DNA from: Pseudomonas borbori
Lineage (GTDB): Bacteria; Pseudomonadota; Gammaproteobacteria; Pseudomonadales; Pseudomonadaceae
DNA: 64,000 nt
Direction of reading: 5' to 3'
NCBI RefSeq assembly: GCF_900115555.1
Contig: NZ_FOWX01000010.1
Location: 1-64,000 of the forward strand
This document shows positions 25,607 to 33,551 of the stretch, piece after piece. Under the pieces are notes generated by a model, which was not told the origin of the DNA, searched no databases, and was given only the letters and a program-made list of their open reading frames with translations. Numbering within the stretch: the stretch's first letter is position 1; each line of letters starts with the position of its first letter. Both the position numbers and the translations under genes were made by a program.

Positions 25607-26368
25607 ATGTCGCGCATGTTCTCGCTCCTGGCACTGCTTGCCGCCTTGTACCTGGCGATCTGTGCGGCCGTGTGGGTGTTTCAGCGCAGCCTCATCTACT
25701 TCCCGCAACCGCTTGCCATCAGCCACCCCGACACCCTGCTCAGGCTGGCGGTGGACGAGGGCGAGGTGCTGGTGTCGGTCCGGCCCCGCGCCGGCCCGAA
25801 TGCGCTGATCTACTTCGGCGGCAATGCCGAGGACGTTTCGCTGAACCTGCCCGAGTTCGCCCAGGCCTTTCCCGAGCATGCGCTCTATCTGATGCACTAC
25901 CGCGGCTATGGCGGCAGCGCCGGGTCGCCCTCCGAGGCGGCGATCCAGCGCGATGCCCTGGCCCTGTTCGACCGGGTGCATGCCGCGCACCCGCGGGTCG
26001 TGGTGATGGGTCGCAGCCTGGGCTCGGCGGTCGCCGTGCGTCTGGCCAGCCAACGCCCGGCCTCGCGCCTGGTGTTGATCACGCCGTTCGACAGCCTGCT
26101 GAAGTTCGCCACGCGGCAGTTTCCCTACCTGCCGATCAAGTGGCTGCTCAAGGACAGGTTCGAATCCTCGACCTACGCCGCACGTATCCGGGTGCCGACC
26201 CTGCTGGTCGCGGCCGAGCACGACGAAATCATCCCGCGTGCCAGCACCGAGGCACTCTACCGGCATTTCCCGCCCGGCGTGGCCAGGCTCGAGATGATTG
26301 CGGGCGAGGGCCACAACACGATTTCCGAGAGCCCCGCCTACCTGCCGTTGCTGCGCGCCGCGCTGTGA
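25607..26368 (+). CDS. Alpha/beta hydrolase, membrane-anchored (serine aminopeptidase-like)
   Basis: This is a 253-aa hydrolase with one N-terminal hydrophobic segment (residues 3-23, then FQRSLIYFPQP as in the YfhR/Bem46 group), so it is probably anchored facing the periplasm. The nucleophile elbow GRSLGS places Ser near residue 137; the YRGYGGSAGSPSE oxyanion region precedes it, and AAEHDEII and the final GEGHNTI supply the Asp and His. The triad is complete. The substrate is unknown. It stands alone, facing away from ridA. Confidence 0.88.
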   Translation: MSRMFSLLALLAALYLAICAAVWVFQRSLIYFPQPLAISHPDTLLRLAVDEGEVLVSVRPRAGPNALIYFGGNAEDVSLNLPEFAQAFPEHALYLMHYRGYGGSAGSPSEAAIQRDALALFDRVHAAHPRVVVMGRSLGSAVAVRLASQRPASRLVLITPFDSLLKFATRQFPYLPIKWLLKDRFESSTYAARIRVPTLLVAAEHDEIIPRASTEALYRHFPPGVARLEMIAGEGHNTISESPAYLPLLRAAL

Positions 26369-26711
26369 CCAGCTGTTGTAGCCTGGATAAGCTCCAGCGT
26401 AATCCGGGGAATTTTCCGGATGGCGCCACGGTTTTACCCAGGCTCTACAGCTGCGTTCGCCACAGGTCGTGTGACCTGCTTGACCTTGCGCTTTTGTAGG
26501 AGGCCCGACCCGGGGGCGAAGCTTTTGCTGCCACACCACCGGCAGCCCTGCGGGCTGCATTCGCCGCGGGTCGCGCCTCTTACACGAGTGCGCGGTGATC
26601 CTGGTTTCATGTGCGGCGCAATCCATCCTTCGCTTTCGCAGACCTTGCACATGAACATAGGCTGCGGCAGCGAAAAGGGCGGGACGGCACCTCTGCGCAG
26701 CTGCGCCGTCT
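26369..26711. other. Repeat-rich gap between convergent genes
   Basis: The first part (26376-26445) holds a GTAGCCTGGATAAGC/AATCCGGGG type intergenic repeat. The second holds an inverted repeat at 26495-26584 (separate entry). No gene is supported. It separates the convergent hydrolase and polB genes. Confidence 0.55.
26495..26584. repeat. Imperfect inverted repeat TGTAGGAGGCCCGACC
   Basis: TGTAGGAGGCCCGACC plus CGGGGGCGAA (26495-26520) is the imperfect inverse of TTCGCCGCGGGTCGCGCCTC plus TTACA (26560-26584). About 40 bases lie between the arms. It has the form of a genus-typical intergenic palindrome. Confidence 0.65.
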
Positions 26712-29102
26712 TCAGAACAGGCCGAGCTGGCCGCCGACCAGGCGGGCGAAGTCGTCGCCGACGAACGGCAGGATGGCGTCGGCCACCGGCTGCAGTTGGC
26801 GCGTGAGGTAATGCTCGTAGTCGATGGTCGCCCGCCGGGTTTCCAGCGGTTCGGGGCCGGCCAGGGTGATCAGGTAGCTGATCCAGCCGCCGTTTTGGTA
26901 CTGGCGCGGGCGGCCGTGCTGGTCGTTGTATTCATCGGCCATGCGCGCGGCGCGCACATGCGGCGGCACATTGCGCTGGTAGTCGTCCAGGCGGCGGCGC
27001 AGGCGCTTGCGGTAGATCAGCAGCTCATCGAGTTCGCCAGCCAGGGTGCGGCGCACGTAGTCGCGGATATAGTCCTGGTAGGGCTGGCGGTTGAAGATCA
27101 GCAGGTACAGCTCGCGCTGGAACTGCCGGGCCAGCGGCGACCAGTCGCTGCGCACCGTTTCCAGGCCCTTGAAGACCATCTCGCGGCTGCCGTCCGGCGC
27201 CACGACCAGGCCGGCGTAGCGCTTCTTGCTGCCTTCTTCGGTACCGCGGATGGTCGGCATCAGGAAGCGGCTGTAGTGGGTCTCGTACTGCAGCTCCAGC
27301 GCGCTTTCCAGGTCATATTCCCGGCGCAGGTGCTCGCGCCACCACTGGTTGACGCGTTGTACCAGGGCGCGGCCGATCTGCGCCGCCTCGTCCTCGCCGT
27401 GGGCGCGCCTGAGCCAGACGAAGGTCGAGTCGGTGTCGCCGTAGATCACCGCATGGCCTTCGGCCTCGATCAGCTCGCGGGTCCGGCGCATGATCTCGTG
27501 GCCGCGCAGGGTGATCGAGGAGGCCAGGCGCGGGTCGAAGAAGCGGCAGCCGCTGGAGCCGAGCACCCCGTAGAAGGCGTTCATGATGATCTTCAGCGCC
27601 TGCGACAGCGGCGCGTTGCCCTCGCGCTTGGCCGCCTCGCGGCCCTGCCAGACGCTCTCGACGATGGCCGGCAGGCAATGCCGGGTACGCGAGAAGCGCG
27701 CGCCGCGAAAGCCCGGCACCGATTCGCTGTCCTCTGGGTGGCGCATGCCCTCGATCAGCCCCAGCGGATCGATCAGGAAGGTGCGGATGATCGACGGATA
27801 CAGGCTCTTGTAGTCGAGCACCAGCACCGACTCGTACAGGCCGGGCTGCGAATTCATCACGAAGCCGCCGGGGCTGGCCTCCGGCGGCCGCTCGCCGAGG
27901 TTCGGTGCGACGAAGCCCTGGCGGTGCATCAGCGGCATGTACAGGTGGCAGAAGGCGGCCACCGAGCCGCCGCTGCGGTCGGCGGGCAGGCCGGTGACGG
28001 TGGCGCGCTCGAGCAGGAAGGTGAGGATCTCGGTCTTGGCGAAGATCCGCGTGACCAGCTCACAGTCCTTGAGGTTGTAGCGCGCCAGGGCGGGCTTGTC
28101 CTCGGCGAACATGCGGTCGATCTCGTCCATGCGCTGGTAGGGCGTGGCGATGTCCTTGCCTTCGCCGAGCAGGCTCTGCGCGACGTTCTCCAGGCTGAAC
28201 GAGGCGAAGCTCCAAGTCGCCGAACGTAGCGCCTCGATGCCGTCAATGATCAGGCGGCCGGCGGCCTCGGCGAAGAAGTGATTGTTGCGGCTGCCATGCT
28301 CGCGCCAGCCCATTGCTTCGCCGTCTCGGCCGAGCTGCAACGGCACCTGCAGGCGCTGGGCGTGCTCATGCAACACGCGCAGGTCGAACTGCACCAGGTT
28401 CCAGCCGATGATCGCATCGGGGTCATGGGCGGCGAGCCACTGGTTGAGCTTCTCCAGCAGCTGCCGGCGGCTTTCGCAGTATTCGAGGGCGAAGTCGCGC
28501 GGCGGGTCCACGCCGTTCGCCGGCCCGAGCATATACACCTGGCGCTGGCCACAGCCTTCCAGGGCAATGGAATACAGCTCGCCCTGGGCGTTGGTTTCGA
28601 TGTCCAGGGACGCCAGGCGCAAGCGCGGGCGATAGGTCGGCGCGGGCTTCAGCTGCGCCTCGAGCAGCATGCCGCTGGCGTCCGGCGTACCGCCGAAGCA
28701 CACCGGCGCGGTGATGAAACGCTCCATCAGGTAGCGTTCCGGCGGGCGGATATCGGCCTCGAACACTTCGATACCGGCCTTGCGCAGCAGCTTGTCGATC
28801 GTCATCAACTGGCGATGCTGGCGGCAATACAGGCCGAGCACCGGCCTATGGTGAAAATCGCACAGGCCCAGCGGGCGCAACTCGACATCACGCTCGCCGC
28901 GCAGCAGCGCCTCGGCCAGCGCGCGCTGCTCGGCAGGAATAAAGGCCACCGAGGGCTGGCAGGGCAGGCGCAGATGCCGCGGCCCCGCGTCGGTCGCCAG
29001 CCAGAATTCGACCTGGGTGCCGGCGGGGGTATCGCGCCAATGTCGGGTCAGGACGAAGCCCTGCTGTAAATCCACCACTGCAACCTCAAGGCCTTGTTTC
29101 AC
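26712..29102 (-). CDS. polB: DNA polymerase II (family B)
   Basis: This SOS-associated family B polymerase serves in replication restart and translesion synthesis. The 796-aa product has the 3'-5' exonuclease motifs ASLDIETN (ExoI), [12 protein letters not shown] (ExoII) and YNLKDCELV (ExoIII), then polymerase motifs [11 protein letters not shown] (A), [12 protein letters not shown] (B) and [10 protein letters not shown] (C). All catalytic Asp/Glu residues are present. It starts at GTG (29102). No obvious LexA box was identified upstream by eye. It marks the left border of the accessory island that begins at about 29300. Confidence 0.95.
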   Translation of the reverse strand: MKQGLEVAVVDLQQGFVLTRHWRDTPAGTQVEFWLATDAGPRHLRLPCQPSVAFIPAEQRALAEALLRGERDVELRPLGLCDFHHRPVLGLYCRQHRQLMTIDKLLRKAGIEVFEADIRPPERYLMERFITAPVCFGGTPDASGMLLEAQLKPAPTYRPRLRLASLDIETNAQGELYSIALEGCGQRQVYMLGPANGVDPPRDFALEYCESRRQLLEKLNQWLAAHDPDAIIGWNLVQFDLRVLHEHAQRLQVPLQLGRDGEAMGWREHGSRNNHFFAEAAGRLIIDGIEALRSATWSFASFSLENVAQSLLGEGKDIATPYQRMDEIDRMFAEDKPALARYNLKDCELVTRIFAKTEILTFLLERATVTGLPADRSGGSVAAFCHLYMPLMHRQGFVAPNLGERPPEASPGGFVMNSQPGLYESVLVLDYKSLYPSIIRTFLIDPLGLIEGMRHPEDSESVPGFRGARFSRTRHCLPAIVESVWQGREAAKREGNAPLSQALKIIMNAFYGVLGSSGCRFFDPRLASSITLRGHEIMRRTRELIEAEGHAVIYGDTDSTFVWLRRAHGEDEAAQIGRALVQRVNQWWREHLRREYDLESALELQYETHYSRFLMPTIRGTEEGSKKRYAGLVVAPDGSREMVFKGLETVRSDWSPLARQFQRELYLLIFNRQPYQDYIRDYVRRTLAGELDELLIYRKRLRRRLDDYQRNVPPHVRAARMADEYNDQHGRPRQYQNGGWISYLITLAGPEPLETRRATIDYEHYLTRQLQPVADAILPFVGDDFARLVGGQLGLF

Positions 29103-29317
29103 CCTGCGATTCTACGTGGCCTGGGGTGTGATTGCGCGAGAGCGGCGAGGGCGGGGTGTCTGGATGGGTGTGGTGGGCGCGCGGGGGCGACTGCTGCCGG
29201 TTGCGACGTGCCAGAAGCGGACCTTCGTCTGATTGGTGCCAAAGCGATGAAGAATGCTATGCGTCCGGAAGCACGACAGAGTTAGGCTCTCTTTTGGTTA
29301 CATTGGTGGGCACTTAC

Positions 29318-30280
29318 ATGAGTAAGCCTACGACTAGGTCATCTAACGAGGTCCCTCCCGACGAAAAAAATGTGGAGAACCTTGCCGACGATATTGGTTG
29401 GCGGTCATGGCGAAGCTTGGCCATTGAGGCACAGGGGCGCTTTTACGAGATGCTTCTCACAAACAGTCAGCGATTCCCCGGCTTGGTGGATTATGCCGTA
29501 GTGGAGCGTGCCCGAGCAGCTAGCGGCACCCCTGCCTGGTCATGGGGCGCAGCCGCTGAGATTCAGGAAACTATCAATTCGGTAAATGCCTGGGGCATGC
29601 GCCTGCATGAGTGGGCCTCATGGAATCTGGTAGTTGATTCCTACGAGAGTGAGGAGGACAGAAGGGAGGTGCTACATCATTTCGTCGAGCCATTGGCTTT
29701 CTTCTGCATGCTTCAGCCCAGCGCTGTTAGCGACCGCCTGATGCTCGTTTCGGAGGCGCTTTTACATCAGGCCAACTGTCATGTATTTCCTGAATATTCT
29801 GATCGGCTGGACCAAGATAGTTTGAAACCAAGGCAAACTCTACGGCGTTCAGATCGAAGAAAGCAGGCCAGCCGACTTGGCAAGAACTGGACAAAGTTCG
29901 GTGTATTTCGGCATGCTCTGGATGCAATAAATAGCTCCGAATATAAAATAGTTAGTCGGAACTTTCGCGACTTGTCCGTTCACTCATTTGCGCCTCGACT
30001 CATGATGGGGCAAATTTTGCGTGCAATTCGCTCAATTGCCCCCCGGCAAGAAATAGTGGCGCAGCCGAGTGGAGGTTACTTGCTTGTAGATCATCCGACT
30101 AAGAAAAGTGTTCAGTATGAGATGGTGGCCGTAGAGCCTTTCCCTCTAGGCATTGCCTGCTCAGCCAGTCTTGCAGAGTATCAGAAGGCATTGGCTGCTA
30201 TGAGTGAATTTTCCGAATTGGTTAGTGAAATATGCGATAGTATGGACGCGGCTTCAAAGCACAAAGCGGGAATCAAATAA
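29318..30280 (+). CDS. Hypothetical protein, unknown function
   Basis: This is a 320-aa protein, visibly AT-richer and with different codon use from its neighbours, so probably acquired. It has no signal peptide or membrane segment. The N-terminal part is polar, the middle helical and rich in Trp (SWGAAAEIQETINSVNAWG, HEWASWNLVVDSYESEEDRR), with a basic stretch at about residues 170-190 (RQTLRRSDRRKQASRLGK). I do not recognise a domain. The start is the ATG at 29318; no good ribosome binding site was seen, so an upstream TTG in the same frame is possible. It is convergent with the Fic toxin gene. Confidence 0.7.
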   Translation: MSKPTTRSSNEVPPDEKNVENLADDIGWRSWRSLAIEAQGRFYEMLLTNSQRFPGLVDYAVVERARAASGTPAWSWGAAAEIQETINSVNAWGMRLHEWASWNLVVDSYESEEDRREVLHHFVEPLAFFCMLQPSAVSDRLMLVSEALLHQANCHVFPEYSDRLDQDSLKPRQTLRRSDRRKQASRLGKNWTKFGVFRHALDAINSSEYKIVSRNFRDLSVHSFAPRLMMGQILRAIRSIAPRQEIVAQPSGGYLLVDHPTKKSVQYEMVAVEPFPLGIACSASLAEYQKALAAMSEFSELVSEICDSMDAASKHKAGIK

Positions 30281-30369
30281 AAAGAGTAGATTTATTTGCC
30301 CGACTGGCGCCCGCCTTGGGGAATGTTCGCTGCCGACCGGAAGCTGATTTAATCTGGACGGTTGCCCGG

Positions 30370-30969
30370 TTAGGGCTGAATCGGCTGGCCAATGCACTTC
30401 TCGAAAACTTGTTCCATAGGTCCTAGATTGCAGTTGTATGCAGCGATGTTTGCGTAGATCCATTCGTCTTCTTCGATTCCCCACCAACTGACTTCAAATC
30501 CAGCGTTCATGATGAGGTGTTCAAAAAGGATACGTTGTGTGCGGCCATTGCCTTCACGGAAGGGGTGCACCACGTTGAGGTCGGAGTAGGCCTCTGCGAC
30601 TGCGATTATCAGATCCGCGCGCTCCATACCTTCGAACCAATTTGCCGCCGCCATAGTCTTGAAGATTTTGCCGGCCTCCTTCTCCATGTATTCCGGTTGG
30701 CAGAAGCGCGTGGTTTGCTTGGATATTCCAACTGTCCGCAGTTCTCCGGCCCACTCATACAGATCCGAGAACAGGGCGCGATGGATGTTCTGGAGGTAAG
30801 CCAAACTGTAAGGGGGAGGGTTGAATTCGACGTTGTCGGCAGCAATGGCCGAGAGTTGGCGTTCGGCTTCACTTAAGGTTATATCGTCACGAATGTCGAG
30901 TTTGTTACGGAGGACAGTAGAGTCGGGGCAACAATAGGAATCATGGCCAACTCCGTATTTGTCAGACAT
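30370..30969 (-). CDS. Fic family toxin (protein adenylyltransferase)
   Basis: This is a 199-aa Fic-domain protein that probably AMPylates a target such as DNA gyrase or topoisomerase IV. The active motif HPFREGNGRTQR starts at catalytic His135 and is complete. LYEWAGELRTVGISK (about residues 70-84) is the usual flap region. It lacks its own inhibitory motif; the partner gene immediately upstream carries it (class I Fic). The genes overlap by one base (TAATG), which couples translation with antitoxin first. It closely resembles the Fic-1/AntF pair described from P. fluorescens in gene order. Confidence 0.92.
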   Translation of the reverse strand: MSDKYGVGHDSYCCPDSTVLRNKLDIRDDITLSEAERQLSAIAADNVEFNPPPYSLAYLQNIHRALFSDLYEWAGELRTVGISKQTTRFCQPEYMEKEAGKIFKTMAAANWFEGMERADLIIAVAEAYSDLNVVHPFREGNGRTQRILFEHLIMNAGFEVSWWGIEEDEWIYANIAAYNCNLGPMEQVFEKCIGQPIQP

Positions 30970-31139
30970 TACGCACGGGTTTTAGCGAAAGCTTGCAAGA
31001 CCTCTTCACGCGAAGGCAGCTTGCGTTCGCCGTCTGCGAGGGTCGTTTTGAAGCCTTCCAGACGCAGACTGGCGGCATAGTTGGATTTGCGGGTCTTGGC
31101 CGCATAGGCCTTCTTGGTTTCAAGGCTGATAGTGCCCAT
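30969..31139 (-). CDS. YhfG/AntF-type Fic antitoxin
   Basis: This is a 56-aa antitoxin of the class I Fic systems. The inhibitory motif (S/T)xxxE(G/N) is present as SLRLEG (Ser24, Glu28, Gly29); the Glu is expected to block gamma-phosphate placement of ATP in the Fic active site. The ATG at 31139 gives MGTISLETKKAYAAKTRKS; an in-frame start 48 bases upstream looks non-coding. It precedes and overlaps fic by one base. Autoregulation is possible but no operator was recognised. Confidence 0.88.
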   Translation of the reverse strand: MGTISLETKKAYAAKTRKSNYAASLRLEGFKTTLADGERKLPSREEVLQAFAKTRA

Positions 31140-31369
31140 TGAGCTGAACCTCAAATGTCTTAGTCGATGAATTATAGCCGATATCATTGAGGTGGCCTAT
31201 GTAGTGGGTAGAGTGAATCGCCCCTATTTCCTAGATGGTCTTGAACGACTGCTTCATGGCCGGTTCCTGTCAGTCAGGATAGGCCGAACCTAGCCATTCA
31301 TGACCGGTTCAGGGCGACTTAACCGATTGTTATCTCCCTTCGGGCTTGCCCATCGCTCGTCGCCGGGCT

Positions 31370-31467
31370 AGAGTTCGCCGGTCGCGGTCAATCCCGTGGC
31401 CGGGCGTCAGAACCCGACTCAAACCAAGGCGCGGTAGCGCCATAGCTGAATAGCCGGCGCTTTTTTT
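31370..31467 (+). ncRNA. C4-like antisense RNA
   Basis: A stem of ten pairs, two of them G-U, CCGGTCGCGG/CCGTGGCCGG (31378-31387 with 31394-31403), is followed by single-stranded GTCAGAA (31406-31412) and AACCAAGG (31422-31429), then by a terminator ending in seven Ts at 31467. The two short segments are complementary, in the right order, to CCTTGGTT and TTCTGAC downstream (31529-31549). That is the architecture of phage P1/P7 C4 antisense RNA. The 5' end and promoter were not located. Confidence 0.7.
31436..31467 (+). terminator. Rho-independent terminator of the C4-like RNA
   Basis: AGCGCC (31436-31441) pairs with GGCGCT (31456-31461), followed by TTTTTTT (31461-31467). A competing GGCGC/GCGCC hairpin lies at 31428-31441. 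Confidence 0.8.
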
Positions 31468-31528
31468 GTGCCCGACTATCGCATTTCTATGGTGGGCCGT
31501 GCGGGGCAGGCTTCGGCCTGGCCGGTGT

Positions 31529-31617
31529 CCTTGGTTGCCGGTTTCTGACCCCCGTACGGTCCGCCACCCAACCGTGTCAGAACGACGGGTGACGGCTCCT
31601 TAATTGAACCAAGGAGC
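31529..31617 (+). promoter_or_regulatory. C4-target leader with sequestered ribosome binding site
   Basis: CCTTGGTT (31529-31536) and TTCTGAC (31543-31549) are complementary to the C4-like RNA, and equally to a second sense copy, GTCAGAAC (31576-31583) and AACCAAGG (31607-31614). The ribosome binding site AAGGAGC (31611-31617) also pairs perfectly with GCTCCTT (31595-31601). Mutually exclusive pairings are therefore possible, a classic switch layout. Confidence 0.6.
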
Positions 31618-31626
31618 ATAAGGAAA

Positions 31627-31713
31627 ATGCGCTATCCACCTTTTACCCAAGGGCTCCACCTTGGGCTCTGCTGTTTGTCATCTGCCTCCGCCCTGGAGGT
31701 GCTTCATGACTAG
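31627..31713 (+). CDS. 28-aa leader peptide (icd-like position)
   Basis: This short ORF starts at ATG 31627, ten bases after AAGGAGC, and ends at TAG 31711-31713, overlapping the next start codon by eight bases (ATGACTAG). The peptide begins MRYPPFTQGLHLG and has no known motif. A CCCAAGG/CCTTGGG hairpin lies inside it (31646-31665). Its place, between the antisense-controlled leader and the next gene, matches icd in the P1/P7 c4-icd-ant operon, so coupling is the likely purpose. No sequence similarity to icd is claimed. Confidence 0.5.
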   Translation: MRYPPFTQGLHLGLCCLSSASALEVLHD

Positions 31714-31979
31714 CTCAAACCCCGTTGTTATCGCCTTTCCGAAACGTGTCGAGCCGCTCGATGGCATCGATTTTCCGCCTGTCGCTTTCAGGCGGAGGCC
31801 GAGTTGCGGGTGGCGATGCTGCACATGTTGTTCAACATTCTGGTTCGCTCGGGAGCGGCTACGGCCGCCGCAACGGACCTGCACGAGCTCTGCCAGAACG
31901 CCCACGAAATGCTCAATGACGTGATGGTGCTGTACCGCGGTTCGTTGACCCAGGCACAGGGGAGGGCTGGCGATGAATA
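31706..31979 (+). pseudogene. Small helical protein gene with a one-base frameshift
   Basis: The ATG at 31706 gives MTSSNPVVIAFPKRVEPLDG and IDFPPVAF, then the frame becomes implausible (Arg/Cys-rich). From about 31790 the next frame reads QAEAELRVAMLHMLFNILVR, then SGAATAAATDLHELCQNAHE and so on to a TAA at 31977. That is a good helical protein and joins perfectly if one C is restored near 31789. The intact product would be about 91 aa. The family was not recognised. Either this is a genuine inactivation, a sequencing error, or programmed frameshifting. The stop overlaps the next gene's start (ATGAATAA), implying coupling. Confidence 0.7.
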
Positions 31980-32269
31980 AGCCCTTTACCAGTTTCCTGC
32001 CCAGCCATGACGGCCAGCGCAGCGCGGTGATCGAGTGGCCGTGGGATTGCCAACAGGCCTTCGACAAGGGCGTGGCCTGCGCCCAGATCTGGTTGAGCAA
32101 CAACGACACCGGCTGGCTGTGGGCCGACCTGATCCTCGAGCGCGACGTGCTGCCCGGCGGGCTGCAACGACGGGCCTTCGAGGTCGGCTTCCTCAGCCGG
32201 GTGCATCAGCGCTTGTGTTCGCCGTTCGGTGGCAATCACCAGGCCAGGAAGACCTGTTTGAGCCTTTGA
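31973..32269 (+). CDS. Hypothetical protein coupled to the preceding frameshifted gene
   Basis: This is a 98-aa protein of unknown function. MNKPFTSFLPSHDGQRSAVI and the Trp-rich IEWPWDCQQAFDKGVACAQIW read as genuine coding sequence. The last 15 residues (SPFGGNHQARKTCLSL) look less convincing, so the 3' end may be truncated or altered where the repeat-rich desert begins. It starts inside the stop region of the previous gene and so belongs to the C4-like operon. No motif was recognised. Confidence 0.65.
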   Translation: MNKPFTSFLPSHDGQRSAVIEWPWDCQQAFDKGVACAQIWLSNNDTGWLWADLILERDVLPGGLQRRAFEVGFLSRVHQRLCSPFGGNHQARKTCLSL

Positions 32270-32437
32270 ACCCAGGGCGCTACTCGCCGCAGGTAGTACG
32301 CCGATACTTGGCGGGCTGTGGCGAGGCCGCCCAACTTGGGAACAATCGGGGACAAATCACGGTATTGATGCTGATGGCAGCTTTTGGCCGTTATGCAAAC
32401 GGGTTGAGCAATTCACCCTGATTCAAGGCTGCTCTAA

Positions 32438-32593
32438 CAGGCCGTTGAAAAACTACCTGCGTTGGCAATACTGCGTTAAAAACAGGCTCGGATGCGAGCC
32501 CAGTCGGAATGCTCATTTACAGCACGTAGACTCCGCTTCCTCGCCTGTTTTTGCCTTGTCTTGCCTGCCTCGCCTACGTTTTTCAACGGCCTG
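32438..32593. repeat. 156-bp MITE-like element with perfect 16-bp terminal arms
   Basis: CAGGCCGTTGAAAAAC (32438-32453) is the exact inverse of GTTTTTCAACGGCCTG (32578-32593). Internal segments are also partly self-complementary (AAAAACAGGC and GCCTGTTTTT). Relatives are at 44925-45055 and, as a half element, at 47049-47092. No open frame of note is inside, so any mobility would be in trans. Confidence 0.85.
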
Positions 32594-32607
32594 CTAACCG
32601 GCCGCTC

Positions 32608-32773
32608 CTGACCGCTCGCCGTCAGTCGCCACCAGCCGTTTCGCGTCGGTTTTGCCTGTAGTGCCCCGCCGCCTCCCCCTTGCTTGCAGCCGGTCACTGA
32701 TCAGGTTCTGGGCAAAATACCGGTCTGCCGGCGAGGAGGCTGTCTCGCGATAATCATCGCTCAAGCGACTGCG
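32608..32773 (-). repeat. 166-bp direct repeat, copy A
   Basis: This is about 85 percent identical by eye to 33773-33937, same orientation, roughly 1.17 kb apart. Read on the minus strand both copies open with ATGAGC(R)A(Y)GATTAT and encode a related start (MSDDYRETASSPADRYFAQN here), but the frames diverge after RRRGTTGK because of one extra A in this copy. It may be a decayed small gene or a non-coding repeat. Confidence 0.75.
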
Positions 32774-32852
32774 GCTGACCTGTGCAGGGTACGCGGGGCC
32801 GCCTAGGCTGCGCGCACCACTGATAACCCCTGGTGCGCACGGCGCACCCTAC
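32745..32852 (-). repeat. Composite dispersed repeat, inverted copy 2
   Basis: Read on the minus strand this matches 23375-23480 in order: GTAGGGTGCGCCGTGCGCAC, CAGGGGTTATCAGTGG, a GCACAGG segment, then GCTTGAGCGATGATTATCGC. The last block also ends copy A of the 166-bp repeat, so the two repeat families share it. Confidence 0.78.
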
Positions 32853-33150
32853 GAGCTGGTGTCATCGAACAATCGGGAACACGGTATTGATGCGGATGGG
32901 CCGCTCCCGGCCGTTTTCTTCCTGGCGTCAGCGCCTGCTCCGGGTCGACTGCTGCCGGTTGTGATAGGCCAGCCAGGTAGCCTGAATAAGACACAGGTGG
33001 AAAACGCTCCGCGGTTTTTCCACCCTGCGTGAATTTGACGGCTGGGTGGACAACGTTTACTTGTCCACCAGCTTCTGCGCTTGGCCGGTTCCTGGCTGTC
33101 GCGCCCATCCGGGTTGGGCCGATTTTTGCCGGTGGCCAACGCCGGCTCCG

Positions 33151-33204
33151 GGTCGCTATGTAAACCTCTGCATAGCGACCCAGGCGGACGTTCGCAAGCG
33201 TCCG
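33151..33204. repeat. Two tandem perfect hairpins
   Basis: GGTCGCTATG pairs perfectly with CATAGCGACC (33151-33180), and CGGACGTT with AGCGTCCG (33185-33204, one T-G pair). They lie just downstream of the minus-strand gene ending at 33222 and may end its transcript; no T-run follows. Confidence 0.55.
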
Positions 33205-33221
33205 TTTATGGTCAGCAGGAC

Positions 33222-33551
33222 TTAGATAAATGCCTGCCGAGCTACGCCGCGCGGGGTGCGGTTTTTACCTGGTAGTTGCTCCAGGCGTTGCTGCCATTCG
33301 GCGCGAGGGGTCAGGGTAGGGGTCGGCTTCGCCATTTCAGCCGTTGCAAGGGCAACCTTCGCTGCTTTTGCCGCGGCTCTAAGTTCAGCCAGGCTTGGCG
33401 TCTTGCGTACCGGCTCAGTAGCGCCCTTTTCAACGATGCGAAGGCAGAGCTTGCATGAAACCTGAGTAACATCCTGGGTGCTGTTCAGGTTCGAGCCTGT
33501 GCGTCCACATGTGACATTTTCCTGGGACGCGGCGGAATAGTGAATTGCCAA
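33222..33551 (-). CDS. Small putative zinc-binding hypothetical protein
   Basis: This is a 109-aa protein of unknown function. The N-terminus carries a His4/Cys15-Gly-Arg and a later Cys-Lys-Leu-Cys pair (about residues 33-36) followed by LRI, the pattern of small treble-clef zinc proteins found on plasmids and islands (CGR...V-x-CKxCL). The rest is Ala/Lys-rich helix (LAELRAAAKAAKVALATAEM) and a basic tail. It stands alone between two copies of a duplicated segment. Coding seems likely; metal binding is inferred from cysteine spacing only. Confidence 0.6.
   Translation of the reverse strand: MAIHYSAASQENVTCGRTGSNLNSTQDVTQVSCKLCLRIVEKGATEPVRKTPSLAELRAAAKAAKVALATAEMAKPTPTLTPRAEWQQRLEQLPGKNRTPRGVARQAFI

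Larger units (their letters stand above)
32270..33221. other. Repeat-rich gene desert
   Basis: No intact gene is supported over 950 bases. It contains a MITE-like palindrome (32438-32593), one copy of a 166-bp duplication (32608-32773), an inverted copy of a composite repeat (32745-32852) and paired hairpins (33151-33204). A phrase GAACAATCGGG...ACGGTATTGATG occurs twice (32340-32372 and 32866-32892), pointing to decayed duplicated sequence. Confidence 0.6.

Noticed and set aside
26160..26180. GGTTCGAATCC resembling a tRNA T-loop
   Set aside because: It lies inside the alpha/beta hydrolase coding sequence and no acceptor or anticodon stem can be formed around it.
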